Of a stretch of DNA of 56,418 bases, positions 7,605 through 17,370 are shown piece by piece. Below the pieces are notes generated by a model that ran no database searches, was not told where the DNA came from, and saw nothing but the letters and a program-made list of their open reading frames with translations. Position 1 is the first letter of the stretch; every line of letters starts with the position of its first letter. Origin of the DNA: Candidatus Latescibacterota bacterium (GTDB lineage Bacteria; Latescibacterota; UBA2968; UBA8231); NCBI GenBank assembly GCA_022826515.1, contig JAJDUT010000103.1, forward strand, positions 1-56,418. The letters are read 5' to 3'. The translations under genes were made by a program, and so were the position numbers.

Positions 7605-9131
7605 ATGAGCAATCAGTGGAAGAGGATCAAAATGCACCGCTGGGCGGTTGTCTGCCTACTAGCTTTCATCGCCGGTTGTACACCCACCGAAGAAACCCTA
7701 GGCGAGCGAGAAATCCGCCATCAGCGCCAAGTCGCGGAAGACCCGATGGACGCCGAGGCCCACTACGCGCTCGGCCAAGTGTACCACGAACAAGCGCGCT
7801 ACCCTGAGGCCCTACAGTCCTTTCGCCGAGCTTTGGCGCTGGATTCTACCCACACCGGAGCGCAGATAGGGATCGGCAACATTTTGTTTAGGGGAGGCGA
7901 ATTAGATCGAGCCGCAGAAGCATACCAACGGGTCGTGCAGGGATGTGCCGATTGTGCAGACGCGCACCGGGGGCTGGGAGCCGTCTATCTGCGGCAGCAA
8001 CGCTTTGCCGAAGCCCGTCAAGCCTACCAGCAGGCGCTTTTAAGCGAGCCAGACCACGCTCCCTCGCACTACAATATCGGCGCGGCCTTTGGCCAAGAAG
8101 GCGCGTATCAAGAGGCAGCGGTGGCGCTGGAACAGGCCATTGCCAGCGACTCTAAATACATCTTGGCATACACCGCGCTGGGCGATGTGTACTGTCTCAA
8201 ACTGGGGCAGTGTGCAAAGGCTGCCGCGCTCCTTGAACGAGCCGTGACCTTGCAACCAACCGCGGTCGCCCCCCGCATCGGCTTGGGACGGGCACACCTC
8301 CGCCTAGGGAGGTACGAGGAGGCCGCGGCGAGCTTTGAGGCGGCCATTGCCGCGGATTCAACGGCTGCGGCAGCGTTTAACTGGCTCGGGGTAGCCCGCA
8401 CTAGGCTGGGGCAATACGAGCCTGCGGTCCAAGCTCTGCGTCGCGCCATTCACCTCGACATGCTATCCCCCCAAGCCTATTACAACCTATCCCAGACCTA
8501 CCAAAAACAAGGCAAGGCCGAGGAAAGCAACGCGGCTCTGCGCGCCTTCAACCGCATTGACGCGCACTCTGGGGACATCCTCCGGTGGAAAACAATCCTC
8601 GACGGCAATCCGCACGATGCGATGGCGCTCTTTGAACTGGGCCGGATCTATGCTCGACTGGGCGTGGCAAGTGAAGCGGCCGCGTCCTTCCAGCGCGCGC
8701 TGACGATCAATCCCACTCATGCACCAGCCTGGCACAATCTGGGCAATGCCTACGCCCGCCTCGACCGCTTGGACGAGGCTATCGCCGCCTTCCGCCAAGC
8801 GCTGGCACAGGACGAAGAGTACGCTCTCGCTTGGTATAATCTCGGCAATGCCCATTTTGCCAAAGGGGAACTAGCACAAGCCCGCAAGGCATTCACCACG
8901 ACGCTCGATCACCAGGAAGGATACGCGGACGCCTACCACGGCCTCGGGGGAGTGGCGCTGCGCGAAGGGGCAGCCGAGGAGGCATTGGACCACTTTCGCA
9001 CGGTCATAGCGGCAGACTCGACCTATGCCCGCGCCCATTACGGCTTGGCCTTGGCCTACCGGGCGTTAGGCGACTCCCTAAGCGCAGTGCAAGCTCTGGC
9101 GCGCTTCAAAAGGTTGCGCGGTGAACCGTGA
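7605..9131 (+). CDS. Tetratricopeptide repeat lipoprotein
   Basis: About 508 residues. The signal (KMHRWAVVCLLAFIAGC) is a lipoprotein signal. The mature part is a solenoid of roughly a dozen 34-residue TPR units with the usual W/L-G-Y-A-F-A-P pattern, for example AHYALGQVYHEQARYPEALQ, AWHNLGNAYARLDRLDEAIA and AWYNLGNAHFAKGELAQARK. TPR proteins act as docking scaffolds. Possible starts are ATG at 7581, 7605 or 7632; 7605 leaves a positively charged n-region and is preferred. The last codons overlap the next gene by 11 bases. It lies between two FG-GAP/UnbV proteins, suggesting that the three work together at the outer surface. Confidence 0.85.
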   Translation: MSNQWKRIKMHRWAVVCLLAFIAGCTPTEETLGEREIRHQRQVAEDPMDAEAHYALGQVYHEQARYPEALQSFRRALALDSTHTGAQIGIGNILFRGGELDRAAEAYQRVVQGCADCADAHRGLGAVYLRQQRFAEARQAYQQALLSEPDHAPSHYNIGAAFGQEGAYQEAAVALEQAIASDSKYILAYTALGDVYCLKLGQCAKAAALLERAVTLQPTAVAPRIGLGRAHLRLGRYEEAAASFEAAIAADSTAAAAFNWLGVARTRLGQYEPAVQALRRAIHLDMLSPQAYYNLSQTYQKQGKAEESNAALRAFNRIDAHSGDILRWKTILDGNPHDAMALFELGRIYARLGVASEAAASFQRALTINPTHAPAWHNLGNAYARLDRLDEAIAAFRQALAQDEEYALAWYNLGNAHFAKGELAQARKAFTTTLDHQEGYADAYHGLGGVALREGAAEEALDHFRTVIAADSTYARAHYGLALAYRALGDSLSAVQALARFKRLRGEP

Positions 9132-11298
9132 CATGCGATCCATACTGGCTTTGGCTCTCGTCGCACTGTCTTGCGCCCCAGAGCCGCCGGTGCCCTATCA
9201 GGCCCCTAGCACAAAGCGCATGGCCGACCGCTTAGCGGAGATCGCGCAGAATTTGAACCCCGCCATTAACACCTATATCAACGCGGCACGAGTAGAACAC
9301 CTCAAGACCTTGCCGCAGCCGCCCGATACCGCCAGCCGCCTGCGCGCCAGTGCCTATCTGGCACGGGAGCTGTTGCGCGCCGGCCAAAGCCAAGTCGCCA
9401 TTGACGAGTTCGAAAAGCTCCAGCCGCAACTCCAATCAGTCGATCTCAAATTGACCCCAGACGTGCGCGTCCTGTTGGGACTGTCCTATATGCGCCTCGG
9501 GGAGCAGGAAAACTGTCTCGCGCGGCACGCAACGGCCTCGTGTCTTTTGCCGATTGGCGACGACGGAGTCCACACCATTGAGCGAGGGTCGCGGGCAGCG
9601 CTGGCGGAATTCGCCGCGTATTTGGCAGATCACCCAGACGATCTCACCGTCCGCTGGCTTTTGAACATTGCCTATATGACCTTGGGCATGTATCCCGAAC
9701 AAGTGCCAGCGCAATGGCTCGTCCCACCCGAGGTTTTTGTCCCCGACTACGATATCAAGCGCTTCGCCGATGTGGCACCGTCGCTGGGCCTGGATTTGGT
9801 CTCCATGGCCGGCGGCAGCATCATGGACGATTTCGACGGCGATGGCCATCTGGATATCATGGCCTCGTCCTGGGGCCTCAGCGATCAACTCCGCTATTTT
9901 GCCAACCTCGGCAATAGGACCTTTGAGGAACGGACCACAGCGGCCGGTCTGACCGGGATCGTCGGAGGCTTGCAGATTACACACGCCGACTACGACAACA
10001 ACGGCTATGCGGACGTATTGGTTTTGCGCGGGGGCTGGTGGGAAGACGACGGCCTGCATCCCAATTCGCTATTGCACAACAACGGCAACGGGACCTTTGC
10101 CGACGTCACCGAGCAGGTCGGCCTACTCACCTTCCACCCGACGCAGACAGCCGCCTGGGGCGACTACGACAACGACGGCTGGCTAGACCTTTTCGTTGGC
10201 AACGAGTCGTATGGCGGTCGAATCCATCGATGCGAACTCTTCCACAGCAACGGGCGAGCAGAGGATTTGCAGTTCACCGAGGTAGGCCAAGCAACCGGAG
10301 TCGCTGTCGTCGGCTATGTAAAAGGGGCTGCTTGGGGCGATTACGACAACGACGGCTTAATTGACCTGTACGTCTCGCGGCTCACTGGCACCAATTTCCT
10401 CTTCGCCAACGATGGTGCCAACGAGTTCGGCGGGTGGACCTTCACCGACAAGAGCAAGGAAGCAGGCGTGACCGAGCCGCTAGGCAGCTTCCCGGCTTGG
10501 TTCTGGGACTACGACAACGACGGCTGGCTGGATATTTTTGTCTCGGGATACCATTACGAGGCCAGTGCCGGCGATGTGGCCGCCGACTATCTGGGGCTGG
10601 CGACTGCGGCCGAGCGTCCCCGCCTGTATCGCAACAATGGCGACGGGACCTTTGCCGAGCGCAGCGCGGAAGCGGGCGTTGACAAGGTGCTCTACACGAT
10701 GGGTTGTGATTTCGGCGACCTCGATAACGACGGCTGGCTGGATTTTTACGCTGGCACGGGGTCGCCTTCGCTCCGCTCGGTCATGCCCAACCGCATGTTC
10801 CGCAATGCCGGCGGGCGCTTCTTTGAGGACGTTACCACTTCCGGCGGCTTCGGCCATCTGCAAAAGGGGCACGGCGTGGCCTTTGGCGACTTCGACAACG
10901 ACGGCGACCAAGACATCTATGCGGTTATGGGCGGGGCCTATACCGGGGACGTATTCCAGAACGTCCTCTTTGAAAATCCTGGACACGGCAATCACTGGGT
11001 CGCGCTCCTGTTGGAAGGAGTGCAATCCAATCGCGCCGCCTTGGGAGCGCGCATCAGGATAGAGGTCGCGACTGCGGAGAGAACGAGGAACATCTGCGCC
11101 ACCGTCGGCACGGGAGCTAGCTTCGGCGGCTCAAGTCTGCAACAGGAGATCGGTCTAGGACAAGCCACGGCCATCGAAGCCGTCGAAGTTACTTGGCCGG
11201 CCACGGGCGCACGGCAACTGTTTACCGACCTTGAAATGGATCAGTACTACCGCATCCGCGAAGGCGACCGCACGCCGATCCAGCTCGACCGCCGCTAG
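9121..11298 (+). CDS. FG-GAP/VCBS repeat and ASPIC/UnbV lipoprotein with helical N-terminal domain
   Basis: 725 residues, a longer relative of the protein at 5872-7545. The signal MRSILALALVALSC has a lipobox. Residues about 25-200 are helical and TPR-like (AYLARELLRAGQSQVAIDEF, VRVLLGLSYMRLGEQENC). From about 210 there are FG-GAP blades with DFDGDGHLDIM, DYDNNGYADVL, DYDNDGWLDLF, DYDNDGLIDLY, DLDNDGWLDFY and DFDNDGDQDIY. The UnbV domain is at the end (AALGARIRIEV...QEIGLGQ...VTWPATG). The start may be GTG 9121 or ATG 9133, both overlapping or abutting the TPR gene. It ends the lipoprotein operon. Confidence 0.85.
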   Translation: MNRDMRSILALALVALSCAPEPPVPYQAPSTKRMADRLAEIAQNLNPAINTYINAARVEHLKTLPQPPDTASRLRASAYLARELLRAGQSQVAIDEFEKLQPQLQSVDLKLTPDVRVLLGLSYMRLGEQENCLARHATASCLLPIGDDGVHTIERGSRAALAEFAAYLADHPDDLTVRWLLNIAYMTLGMYPEQVPAQWLVPPEVFVPDYDIKRFADVAPSLGLDLVSMAGGSIMDDFDGDGHLDIMASSWGLSDQLRYFANLGNRTFEERTTAAGLTGIVGGLQITHADYDNNGYADVLVLRGGWWEDDGLHPNSLLHNNGNGTFADVTEQVGLLTFHPTQTAAWGDYDNDGWLDLFVGNESYGGRIHRCELFHSNGRAEDLQFTEVGQATGVAVVGYVKGAAWGDYDNDGLIDLYVSRLTGTNFLFANDGANEFGGWTFTDKSKEAGVTEPLGSFPAWFWDYDNDGWLDIFVSGYHYEASAGDVAADYLGLATAAERPRLYRNNGDGTFAERSAEAGVDKVLYTMGCDFGDLDNDGWLDFYAGTGSPSLRSVMPNRMFRNAGGRFFEDVTTSGGFGHLQKGHGVAFGDFDNDGDQDIYAVMGGAYTGDVFQNVLFENPGHGNHWVALLLEGVQSNRAALGARIRIEVATAERTRNICATVGTGASFGGSSLQQEIGLGQATAIEAVEVTWPATGARQLFTDLEMDQYYRIREGDRTPIQLDRR

Positions 11299-11363
11299 CT
11301 ATAGCCATCCTAGCAACCCTGAACGACTCGAACACTTCGAGCTGCGGATCGTCTTATTCTACT

Positions 11364-11394
11364 CTTCTGCGCCTATCTGCGTCCATCTGCGGAT
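11364..11394 (+). repeat. Dispersed intergenic repeat, copy 2
   Basis: CTTCTGCGCCTATCTGCGTC followed by CATCTGCGGAT, nearly identical to 7546-7576. It lies between two convergent genes, where a terminator would be expected, but it does not form a strong hairpin with a T-run. Confidence 0.6.
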
Positions 11395-11425
11395 CACCTA
11401 GCTACATCTGGGCCGCCGAAAAATT

Positions 11426-12901
11426 TCACCGCCTCCAATCCTTCTCCAGCCGACTCGCCTGTTTCTTCGACAGCCCACCCAACGCCTTCATGGCGTCCAA
11501 CAGTCGCATCCTGGTCAATTCTGGCCCCAAGAGCGCCGCGGATTCAAACAGCGGCGGCCCCACCCGCTCGCCAGTCAGCGCGACAATGAGCGGTACAGTC
11601 ACGTCGCGGACCGGCCACTCCCAATGCGCGGCCACCCGGCGCACGGCTTCGGCCACGCCGTCTTTGTTCCACTCCACCACCTCGTCCAAGGCCCACACGG
11701 CTGTTTGCAGCATCCGCACCACCTCGGCGGCCTCCCTCTTTTTCGGCACCAAATCCTCGGCTTTTGGCTCCACCTGCCGGGCAAAGAAAAACGCCACGCG
11801 CGGCACAAAATCTCCCAGCGTCTCTAGCCGCTGCTGCATAAACGGCAGCATCTGAACGACGTATTCGTCGTTGAGCAACCAGTTTTTTATGTCCGCCAAC
11901 AGGGCTTCCGGCGTCCGGTCCTCGCGCAGATAGCGACCATTGAGCCAGCCCAGCTTGTCTATGTCAAAAATGGAGCCGCCCAAATTGATCTTCGCCGGGT
12001 CGAAATGCTCGGCTAATTGCGCCAAGGTGAACTTTTCGTCCTCAACCGGCGGGTGAGCCATCAGCGCCAAGTAGTTGAGCAAGGCCGGCGGCACGTAGCC
12101 GGCGCGGCGATAGTACTCCACCGAGGTCGGGTTCCGCCGCTTCGACATCTTGGAGCCGTCGGGATTGAGCAGCAACGGCAAGTGCATGTACGTCGGCGGC
12201 GTCCAGCCAAAAGCCTCGTACAGCCTTAGGTGCTTGGGCGTGGAGGTAATCCACTCCTCGCCCCGAATCACGTGGCTGATCCGCATCAAGTGATCATCTA
12301 CTACCACGGCCAAGTGGTAGGTCGGGAAGCCGTCGGATTTCATCAGCACTTGGTCGTCCATCTTCCCCCACTCTAGGGAAATCGGCTCCCGGAGCATGTC
12401 CTCGACTATACATGCTCCCTCCTTCGGCATCTTCAGCCGAATCACGTGCGCACATCCCGCCTTTATCTTAGCTTTGACCTCTTCGGCAGGCAGATCCCGG
12501 CAATGTCCATCGTAGCCGACGTGCTCCCTGCGCTCCTTCTGCTCCTTCCGCAGTGCGGCTAGCCGCTCACTGGTGCAAAAGCAGAGATAGGCATGCCCGC
12601 TATCTACCAACTTCGCGGCGTACTCCGCATAGATGGACAAGCGCTCGCTCTGCCGGTACGGGCCGTAGGGGCCGCCCACATCGGGGCCTTCATCCCACGC
12701 CAGCCCCAACCACCGCAGCGACTGCATGAGCTCATCTTCGTACTTCTTGTGCGACCGCGTTTGGTCGGTATCCTCAATGCGCAGCACAAACTGCCCGTCG
12801 TTTTGCCGCACCCACACCCAGTCGAATAGCGCTTGATACGCGGTCCCTACGTGCATGGGGCCGGTCGGCGAAGGGGCAATGCGCACCCGCACGTCTGTCA
12901 T
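11426..12901 (-). CDS. gltX: Glutamate--tRNA ligase
   Basis: 491 residues, the usual length for bacterial GluRS. It charges tRNA-Glu with glutamate in the cytoplasm. The class I HIGH-type motif is [17 protein letters not shown] near residue 9-25, and the KMSKR motif (GSKMSKR) is near residue 250. The C-terminal anticodon-binding part is helical and ends [14 protein letters not shown] good ribosome site AAGGAG lies 7 bases before the ATG. Whether it also charges tRNA-Gln (non-discriminating) cannot be told here. It is divergent from the DEAD-box helicase. Confidence 0.95.
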   Translation of the reverse strand: MTDVRVRIAPSPTGPMHVGTAYQALFDWVWVRQNDGQFVLRIEDTDQTRSHKKYEDELMQSLRWLGLAWDEGPDVGGPYGPYRQSERLSIYAEYAAKLVDSGHAYLCFCTSERLAALRKEQKERREHVGYDGHCRDLPAEEVKAKIKAGCAHVIRLKMPKEGACIVEDMLREPISLEWGKMDDQVLMKSDGFPTYHLAVVVDDHLMRISHVIRGEEWITSTPKHLRLYEAFGWTPPTYMHLPLLLNPDGSKMSKRRNPTSVEYYRRAGYVPPALLNYLALMAHPPVEDEKFTLAQLAEHFDPAKINLGGSIFDIDKLGWLNGRYLREDRTPEALLADIKNWLLNDEYVVQMLPFMQQRLETLGDFVPRVAFFFARQVEPKAEDLVPKKREAAEVVRMLQTAVWALDEVVEWNKDGVAEAVRRVAAHWEWPVRDVTVPLIVALTGERVGPPLFESAALLGPELTRMRLLDAMKALGGLSKKQASRLEKDWRR

Positions 12902-13000
12902 TTTTTAGCTCCTTGTCTTTTGAGTTACAAATTAAGCCCCAGCCGCTTCCGCGCAACGCGGCCTATTGCACATTTAGCTTTTTTCCCTAAGTTTATAACT

Positions 13001-13006
13001 TATAAT
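13001..13006 (+). promoter_or_regulatory. Possible -10 element for the DEAD-box gene
   Basis: A perfect TATAAT lies in an AT-rich stretch 70 bases before the helicase start, inside the divergent gap with gltX. I see no good -35 at 16-18 bases upstream, so this is only a candidate. Confidence 0.35.
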
Positions 13007-13075
13007 GATTAACGCGCCTTCGCTGGCGTCCCGCCGCACGCATTCCCCGCCCTTTCAACCCAACAGACAGGATTT

Positions 13076-14281
13076 ATGCAGTTTATCGAGCTCGACCTAG
13101 CCCCTCATATCCTCAGCGCACTCGACAAGATGGGCTACGAGGACATGACGCCCATCCAAGAACAAACCATTCCCCACATTATCGCCGGCAAAGACGTCAT
13201 GGGCCTAGCCGAAACCGGCTCTGGCAAGACCGGCGCTTGTGCCATTCCCCTAATCCAAGCCACAGATGCGTCGCTCAACGCCATCCAAGTACTCATCTTG
13301 GTTCCCACCCGCGAATTGGCGCTCCAATACGTCCAAGAGGTGGATGAAATCGCCAAGCACTCAGGCGTGGTGCCGTTTGCCATCTACGGTGGCTTTGACA
13401 TGGACATCCAAAAGGCCAAGATCAACCACGGCGTTCACGTGCTCGTGGCCACGCCCGGTCGCCTCATCGACTTTATCTGGAATCACAGCCTCGACCTTAC
13501 CCACGTCAAAACCGTGGTCCTCGACGAGGCCGATGAGATGCTCAAGATGGGATTTATCGAAGATGTGGACTTTATCTTGTCCTGCCTCATGCAGGAACAC
13601 CAAACCCTGCTTTTTTCTGCGACCATGCCGCCGGAGATCGAGCGGCTGACCCAACAATACCTCAAATCGCCCGAGCGCATCCATCTCAACCGCGACCAGC
13701 GAGCACCCCAATCGCTCGCCCATCACTTCCTCCACGTCTCCCGCCGTCGCAGTGACGCGCTCGTCGATTACATTGAGGACCAAGAGATCCAGCAGGGCAT
13801 CATCTTCTGCAACTCGCGCGACAAAGCATCCGACTTGTTCCGCGACCTACAAAGGCGCGTCCGCTCAGTTGACATCATCCACGGCGGGCTAGACCAAGAG
13901 CGGCGCACCTCCATCTTCCGCCGCTTCCGCCAGCAGAAGATCCGCTTTATGGTCGCCACGGACGTGGCCGGGCGCGGCTTGGATTTTTCGCACGTCACCC
14001 ACGTCATCAACTACGACTTTCCCTTTAACGCCGAAATCTATACCCACCGCACGGGCCGGGCCGGGCGCATGGGTCGGGCGGGCATGGCCCTGACCTTGGT
14101 CGGCGACCGCGACCTCCGCGACCTCAAGCGCCTGCTCAACAACAACCGCATCCACGCGCATTGGGAAGGCACGGCACCCGACTTGGACGACATCCGTGCC
14201 AAACGCAATGGCCGCGGACGAGGACGAGGACGAGGACGGAGACGCCCCCGAGGCAGAAGATCTTCCGCTAAAACCAGTTAG
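13076..14281 (+). CDS. DEAD-box ATP-dependent RNA helicase
   Basis: 401 residues. Motifs in order: Q motif (GYEDMTPIQEQTIP), motif I AETGSGKT, Ia PTRELA, Ib TPGR, motif II DEAD, motif III SAT, motif VI HRTGRAGR. The C-terminus is a short basic tail of Arg-Gly repeats (KRNGRGRGRGRGRRRPRGRR), typical of RNA-binding extensions in cold-shock or ribosome-assembly helicases of the RhlE/DeaD/CshA group. The DeaD-type RNA-binding domain is absent, so which member it corresponds to is unclear. The ATG follows GACAGGATTT. It converges on the end of the TOMM directon, with only 43 bases between the stops. Confidence 0.9.
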   Translation: MQFIELDLAPHILSALDKMGYEDMTPIQEQTIPHIIAGKDVMGLAETGSGKTGACAIPLIQATDASLNAIQVLILVPTRELALQYVQEVDEIAKHSGVVPFAIYGGFDMDIQKAKINHGVHVLVATPGRLIDFIWNHSLDLTHVKTVVLDEADEMLKMGFIEDVDFILSCLMQEHQTLLFSATMPPEIERLTQQYLKSPERIHLNRDQRAPQSLAHHFLHVSRRRSDALVDYIEDQEIQQGIIFCNSRDKASDLFRDLQRRVRSVDIIHGGLDQERRTSIFRRFRQQKIRFMVATDVAGRGLDFSHVTHVINYDFPFNAEIYTHRTGRAGRMGRAGMALTLVGDRDLRDLKRLLNNNRIHAHWEGTAPDLDDIRAKRNGRGRGRGRGRRRPRGRRSSAKTS

Positions 14282-14324
14282 CGTTTCCCACAACCCAGCC
14301 CCAGCTTACCTGACAGTCGTTTGC

Positions 14325-15101
14325 TCACGGCGCATCCGGTGAATTGGCTTTTTCCAACTCGGGCAGCAGCCCGTATTTGACCCAACCAAAATCTGGATCG
14401 ACTTCGAGCGCCTTTTCAAAGGCCGTTCGCGCCGACTCCAGTTCACCCTGATTCTGGTACGCGATGCCGAGCCAAGCATAGGCTTCGCTATGCCCCCATA
14501 CTGGCTGCATGGGATCGGTCGGCTTCTCTTGGGCAAAGAGTTCGGCGGCGCGCTGGAACCCTTGCAGGCCCTTTTCTTTATTACCACCAAACATTTTGGG
14601 GGTATTAAAATCGCTGATGGCCGCGCTCAGTACCACGCGCGGATTGTCGGGGGCCAGTTGCTGGGCTTTTTGGATGGCCTTGCCAACTTTGGGGCCTATG
14701 AACATGCTTTTCATCGGACTCAAGCCGACCTGTAGTCCGTACACACTCGACAGCAAGGCATAAGCTTCGGCTGCCTGCGGGTCAATCTCGGTAGCCTTCT
14801 GCAAGTGCTCGACCGCGGTTTTGAGGTGTTCGGAAGCTTGGTCTTTGCTTTCTTCCACTACTAGGCCGACAATGCGGTAATCGGTCAAAGCGATATAGTA
14901 ATGACTCCACGCAGCCAGACCTGCGTCGGCCAAGGTGCGCTCAAACGTCGCTCTGGCAGCATACATAGCGTTGAGGTCGCTCGCATTTCTACCGACTTGC
15001 AGCATCTGTCTTCCACTGATGATGAGACTGTCGGCCGATTGGGCAAGGGTGGGATGGGCGACTGAGACAAGGCAGACGAGTGCTCGCAGAAAGTGTAGCA
15101 T
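14325..15101 (-). CDS. Secreted TPR protein, paralogue of the ABC-fused TPR domain
   Basis: 258 residues with a Sec signal (LRALVCLVSVAHPTLAQ, cleavage near residue 21). The mature part is a helical TPR-like domain. It aligns along its length with the C-terminal domain of the ABC fusion at 17371-19059. Shared landmarks include YYIALTDYRI/YYLALCEYRL, EAYALLSSVYG/DAYALLASAYG, DNPRVVL/NNPRVVL, MFGGNKEK/MFGGDKKR and GWV...LLPEL/GWV...LLPGL. The two copies would sit on opposite sides of the inner membrane, this one periplasmic. It follows the receptor gene by 28 bases and is the last gene of the directon. A role in transport of the peptide product is inferred from position only. Confidence 0.8.
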   Translation of the reverse strand: MLHFLRALVCLVSVAHPTLAQSADSLIISGRQMLQVGRNASDLNAMYAARATFERTLADAGLAAWSHYYIALTDYRIVGLVVEESKDQASEHLKTAVEHLQKATEIDPQAAEAYALLSSVYGLQVGLSPMKSMFIGPKVGKAIQKAQQLAPDNPRVVLSAAISDFNTPKMFGGNKEKGLQGFQRAAELFAQEKPTDPMQPVWGHSEAYAWLGIAYQNQGELESARTAFEKALEVDPDFGWVKYGLLPELEKANSPDAP

Positions 15102-15129
15102 AAATAGCCTCTTCTAGTGAAGGTGAGGG

Positions 15130-17364
15130 TTAATAGTTCAAGGAAACACTGGTGCCAAAGTAAATGGACCGACGAAAGAGGGAGGTGCGGGGCTGGCGCT
15201 GGGTATAGTCGATGCTGTACTCGTAGCCGAGCACATTGGCGCGGTTGAGCAGGTTGCTGACCGCAACGAAGAGGGCCGCTTGGTGCCCAGAGCTAAAGAA
15301 ATGCACATAGCTCAACTGCCCATTTACCTGTTGAAGGGACGGCAACCGTTCAGAGCCGACGGGTCCTTCCACGGGCAGGTAGTAGCTTTTGTCGGTCACG
15401 GGGACGCCACCGACGATTGTCGTGATGGGTCGGCCGGTGGCGTATTTCAGCGTCAGGCCGCCGCTAAGCTTGCTGACGATCTGCATTTTTGTAACCAGGG
15501 TCAGATTGTGCGTGACGTCAAAAGGCGAAGGGGCTTCTTCGCGGCGCATCTCAAACCCTATGTGTCGCTCCTGCAATCGGCGCGAGCGGAGCAGACTGTA
15601 GGCCAGCCACCCGCTTAAGCGCGTATCGAGAAAACCGCCGTATTTGAAAAATAGGTCAACCCCAGAAGCGCGGCCCCCGCCCACATTTACAAGATTCAGG
15701 TCTGGGTCATCTATGACGAGATTGTGATAGGGTTTGTAGTACGCCTCCAACCGCACTAGGAATTGGGCGCGTTCGTGGTGCAGGCCGCCTATCCAGTGTT
15801 GGGCGCGTTGGGGCCCCAAGTTGGGGTTGCCGCTGGTGGGATTGTAATCAAATGGAGGGGGGAATTGGTGATAGATGCCCCAAGCGAGTCGGGCATTTGT
15901 ATCTTCTGAGACCTGGTATTGCGCAGACAGGCGTGGATCGATGACAAAACCGTCGCTCAAGTTGTGATGGTCAGTGCGCATACCGACATTGGCGACGATG
16001 CGGCGCACGGGTTTGAAATCGACTTCAAAGTACGCACCACTGCGCCGGGCTTTGTAGGAGACGTCAAGTTCAAAAACCTCGGCCTCGGGGTCAAAAATAT
16101 CGCCCTGAGGAATGCGGCCCACGTATCGGTTGTTGGCATTCTCTATTTCAGCACCGAGGCGCAAAACCCCGAACGTACCGAGGACGCGTTCCCAGTCCGT
16201 GCGCATCTTGCCGGTCCAGTCGCGGGGCGTCAGGTCTAGGTTGCCCAATTGCCGTCGGGTCTTGTACTGGTTGAGCGAGACACTGGTCTGGGCAGACCAA
16301 TCGGCCCACACATCCGTCCATTGAACATTGTATAAGGCTCCATTGCTGCGGTTTCGATAGAGGCCGTCAAACGAAGGCTCTGTAACCTGTACTCCAACCT
16401 CGTCGCCCGCATTGAAGCTGAAGAACTTAAGGCGTCCGGTAGGTGAGTACTGGTAGATCAAGTTGAAATTCTCGTCGTGCCCGCGTGGGGTGATAATGAA
16501 TCTGTCGCGATGACCATTGACGCGGAACATGAGATCGGTAAAGCTGCGATTGCCCGTGAAGCGCAGGCCGAGCTTATCCTCAACAAGCGGCAAGGCGACC
16601 CCCACAGAACCAGCCGCGAGGCTCAGGCCAAGTGTATAGCTCCGTTGCATCGGCAGGTCGAGGCTCTCCATAGCCAGCACCGCAGAAAGCGCATTGCCGT
16701 AGCGGGCGGAGAATCCACCGGTGGAAAAGGCCGTACCCTGCACCATGAACGGAGAAATAGTACCGAACACTCCGCCAGTGGGCGATTCGTATTTGTAGGG
16801 ATGTACCACCGTGGCTTGATCGAGCAAGATAACGGTCTCACCCACATCGCCCCCCCGCACAAAAAGACCGGCACCACCATCTACGTTTGCCACTCCGGGG
16901 AAGGTCTTGAGCGTTAGAAAAATATCGGCGGAAGCTCCTGCCGTTGTAACTATCTCTAAGGGAGTGAGGGTAACGGTCTCGTCCTCCCCGGTGGTATAGG
17001 TGCTAACGGTGACGACGGTTTCACCGAGTTCTATGAGGATGCGCCGCAGCACCAAGCGCACCGTGGTGGTATCGCCCGCCGTCAAGTGCAGGGGCTGCCG
17101 GGTGGGTTCAAAGCCGATGAAGGAGGCACTCAGCTCGTGTGGCCCAAGGTGCCGAGTGGAAAAGGCAAAGCGGCCATCGCGGCCTGTTACTGCGCCATCG
17201 GTGGTATCGACGATTTGTACATTGACGAAGGCCATCGGTTGTTCTGCTTCATCGACGACCTGTCCTTGGACGAAGGCCCGATTTTGGGCAAAAATCTGCC
17301 CAGCGAGCAGGGAGACGCAAAGGAGGCCGAGCGCGGCCTGTGGGGCGAAGCATCTTTTATTCAT
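15130..17364 (-). CDS. TonB-dependent receptor with N-terminal carboxypeptidase-regulatory-like domain
   Basis: 744 residues. The signal peptide ends near QIFAQ (residue 27). A CarboxypepD-reg-like beta sandwich (about 30-110: VQGQVVDEAEQPMAFVNVQI, GRFAFSTRHLGPHELSASFIGFEP) precedes the plug (about 130-230, LFVRGGDVGETVILLDQATV). The rest is a beta-barrel ending in an aromatic-rich strand (YFGTSVSLNY). These outer-membrane receptors import siderophores, peptides or glycans with TonB energy. It is GC-rich, unlike the TOMM core, and lies 6 bases after the ABC-TPR gene, so it is in the same operon. It may move the modified peptide, or a bound metal, across the outer membrane; this is inference. 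Confidence 0.85.
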   Translation of the reverse strand: MNKRCFAPQAALGLLCVSLLAGQIFAQNRAFVQGQVVDEAEQPMAFVNVQIVDTTDGAVTGRDGRFAFSTRHLGPHELSASFIGFEPTRQPLHLTAGDTTTVRLVLRRILIELGETVVTVSTYTTGEDETVTLTPLEIVTTAGASADIFLTLKTFPGVANVDGGAGLFVRGGDVGETVILLDQATVVHPYKYESPTGGVFGTISPFMVQGTAFSTGGFSARYGNALSAVLAMESLDLPMQRSYTLGLSLAAGSVGVALPLVEDKLGLRFTGNRSFTDLMFRVNGHRDRFIITPRGHDENFNLIYQYSPTGRLKFFSFNAGDEVGVQVTEPSFDGLYRNRSNGALYNVQWTDVWADWSAQTSVSLNQYKTRRQLGNLDLTPRDWTGKMRTDWERVLGTFGVLRLGAEIENANNRYVGRIPQGDIFDPEAEVFELDVSYKARRSGAYFEVDFKPVRRIVANVGMRTDHHNLSDGFVIDPRLSAQYQVSEDTNARLAWGIYHQFPPPFDYNPTSGNPNLGPQRAQHWIGGLHHERAQFLVRLEAYYKPYHNLVIDDPDLNLVNVGGGRASGVDLFFKYGGFLDTRLSGWLAYSLLRSRRLQERHIGFEMRREEAPSPFDVTHNLTLVTKMQIVSKLSGGLTLKYATGRPITTIVGGVPVTDKSYYLPVEGPVGSERLPSLQQVNGQLSYVHFFSSGHQAALFVAVSNLLNRANVLGYEYSIDYTQRQPRTSLFRRSIYFGTSVSLNY

Positions 17365-17370
17365 TGGGTC

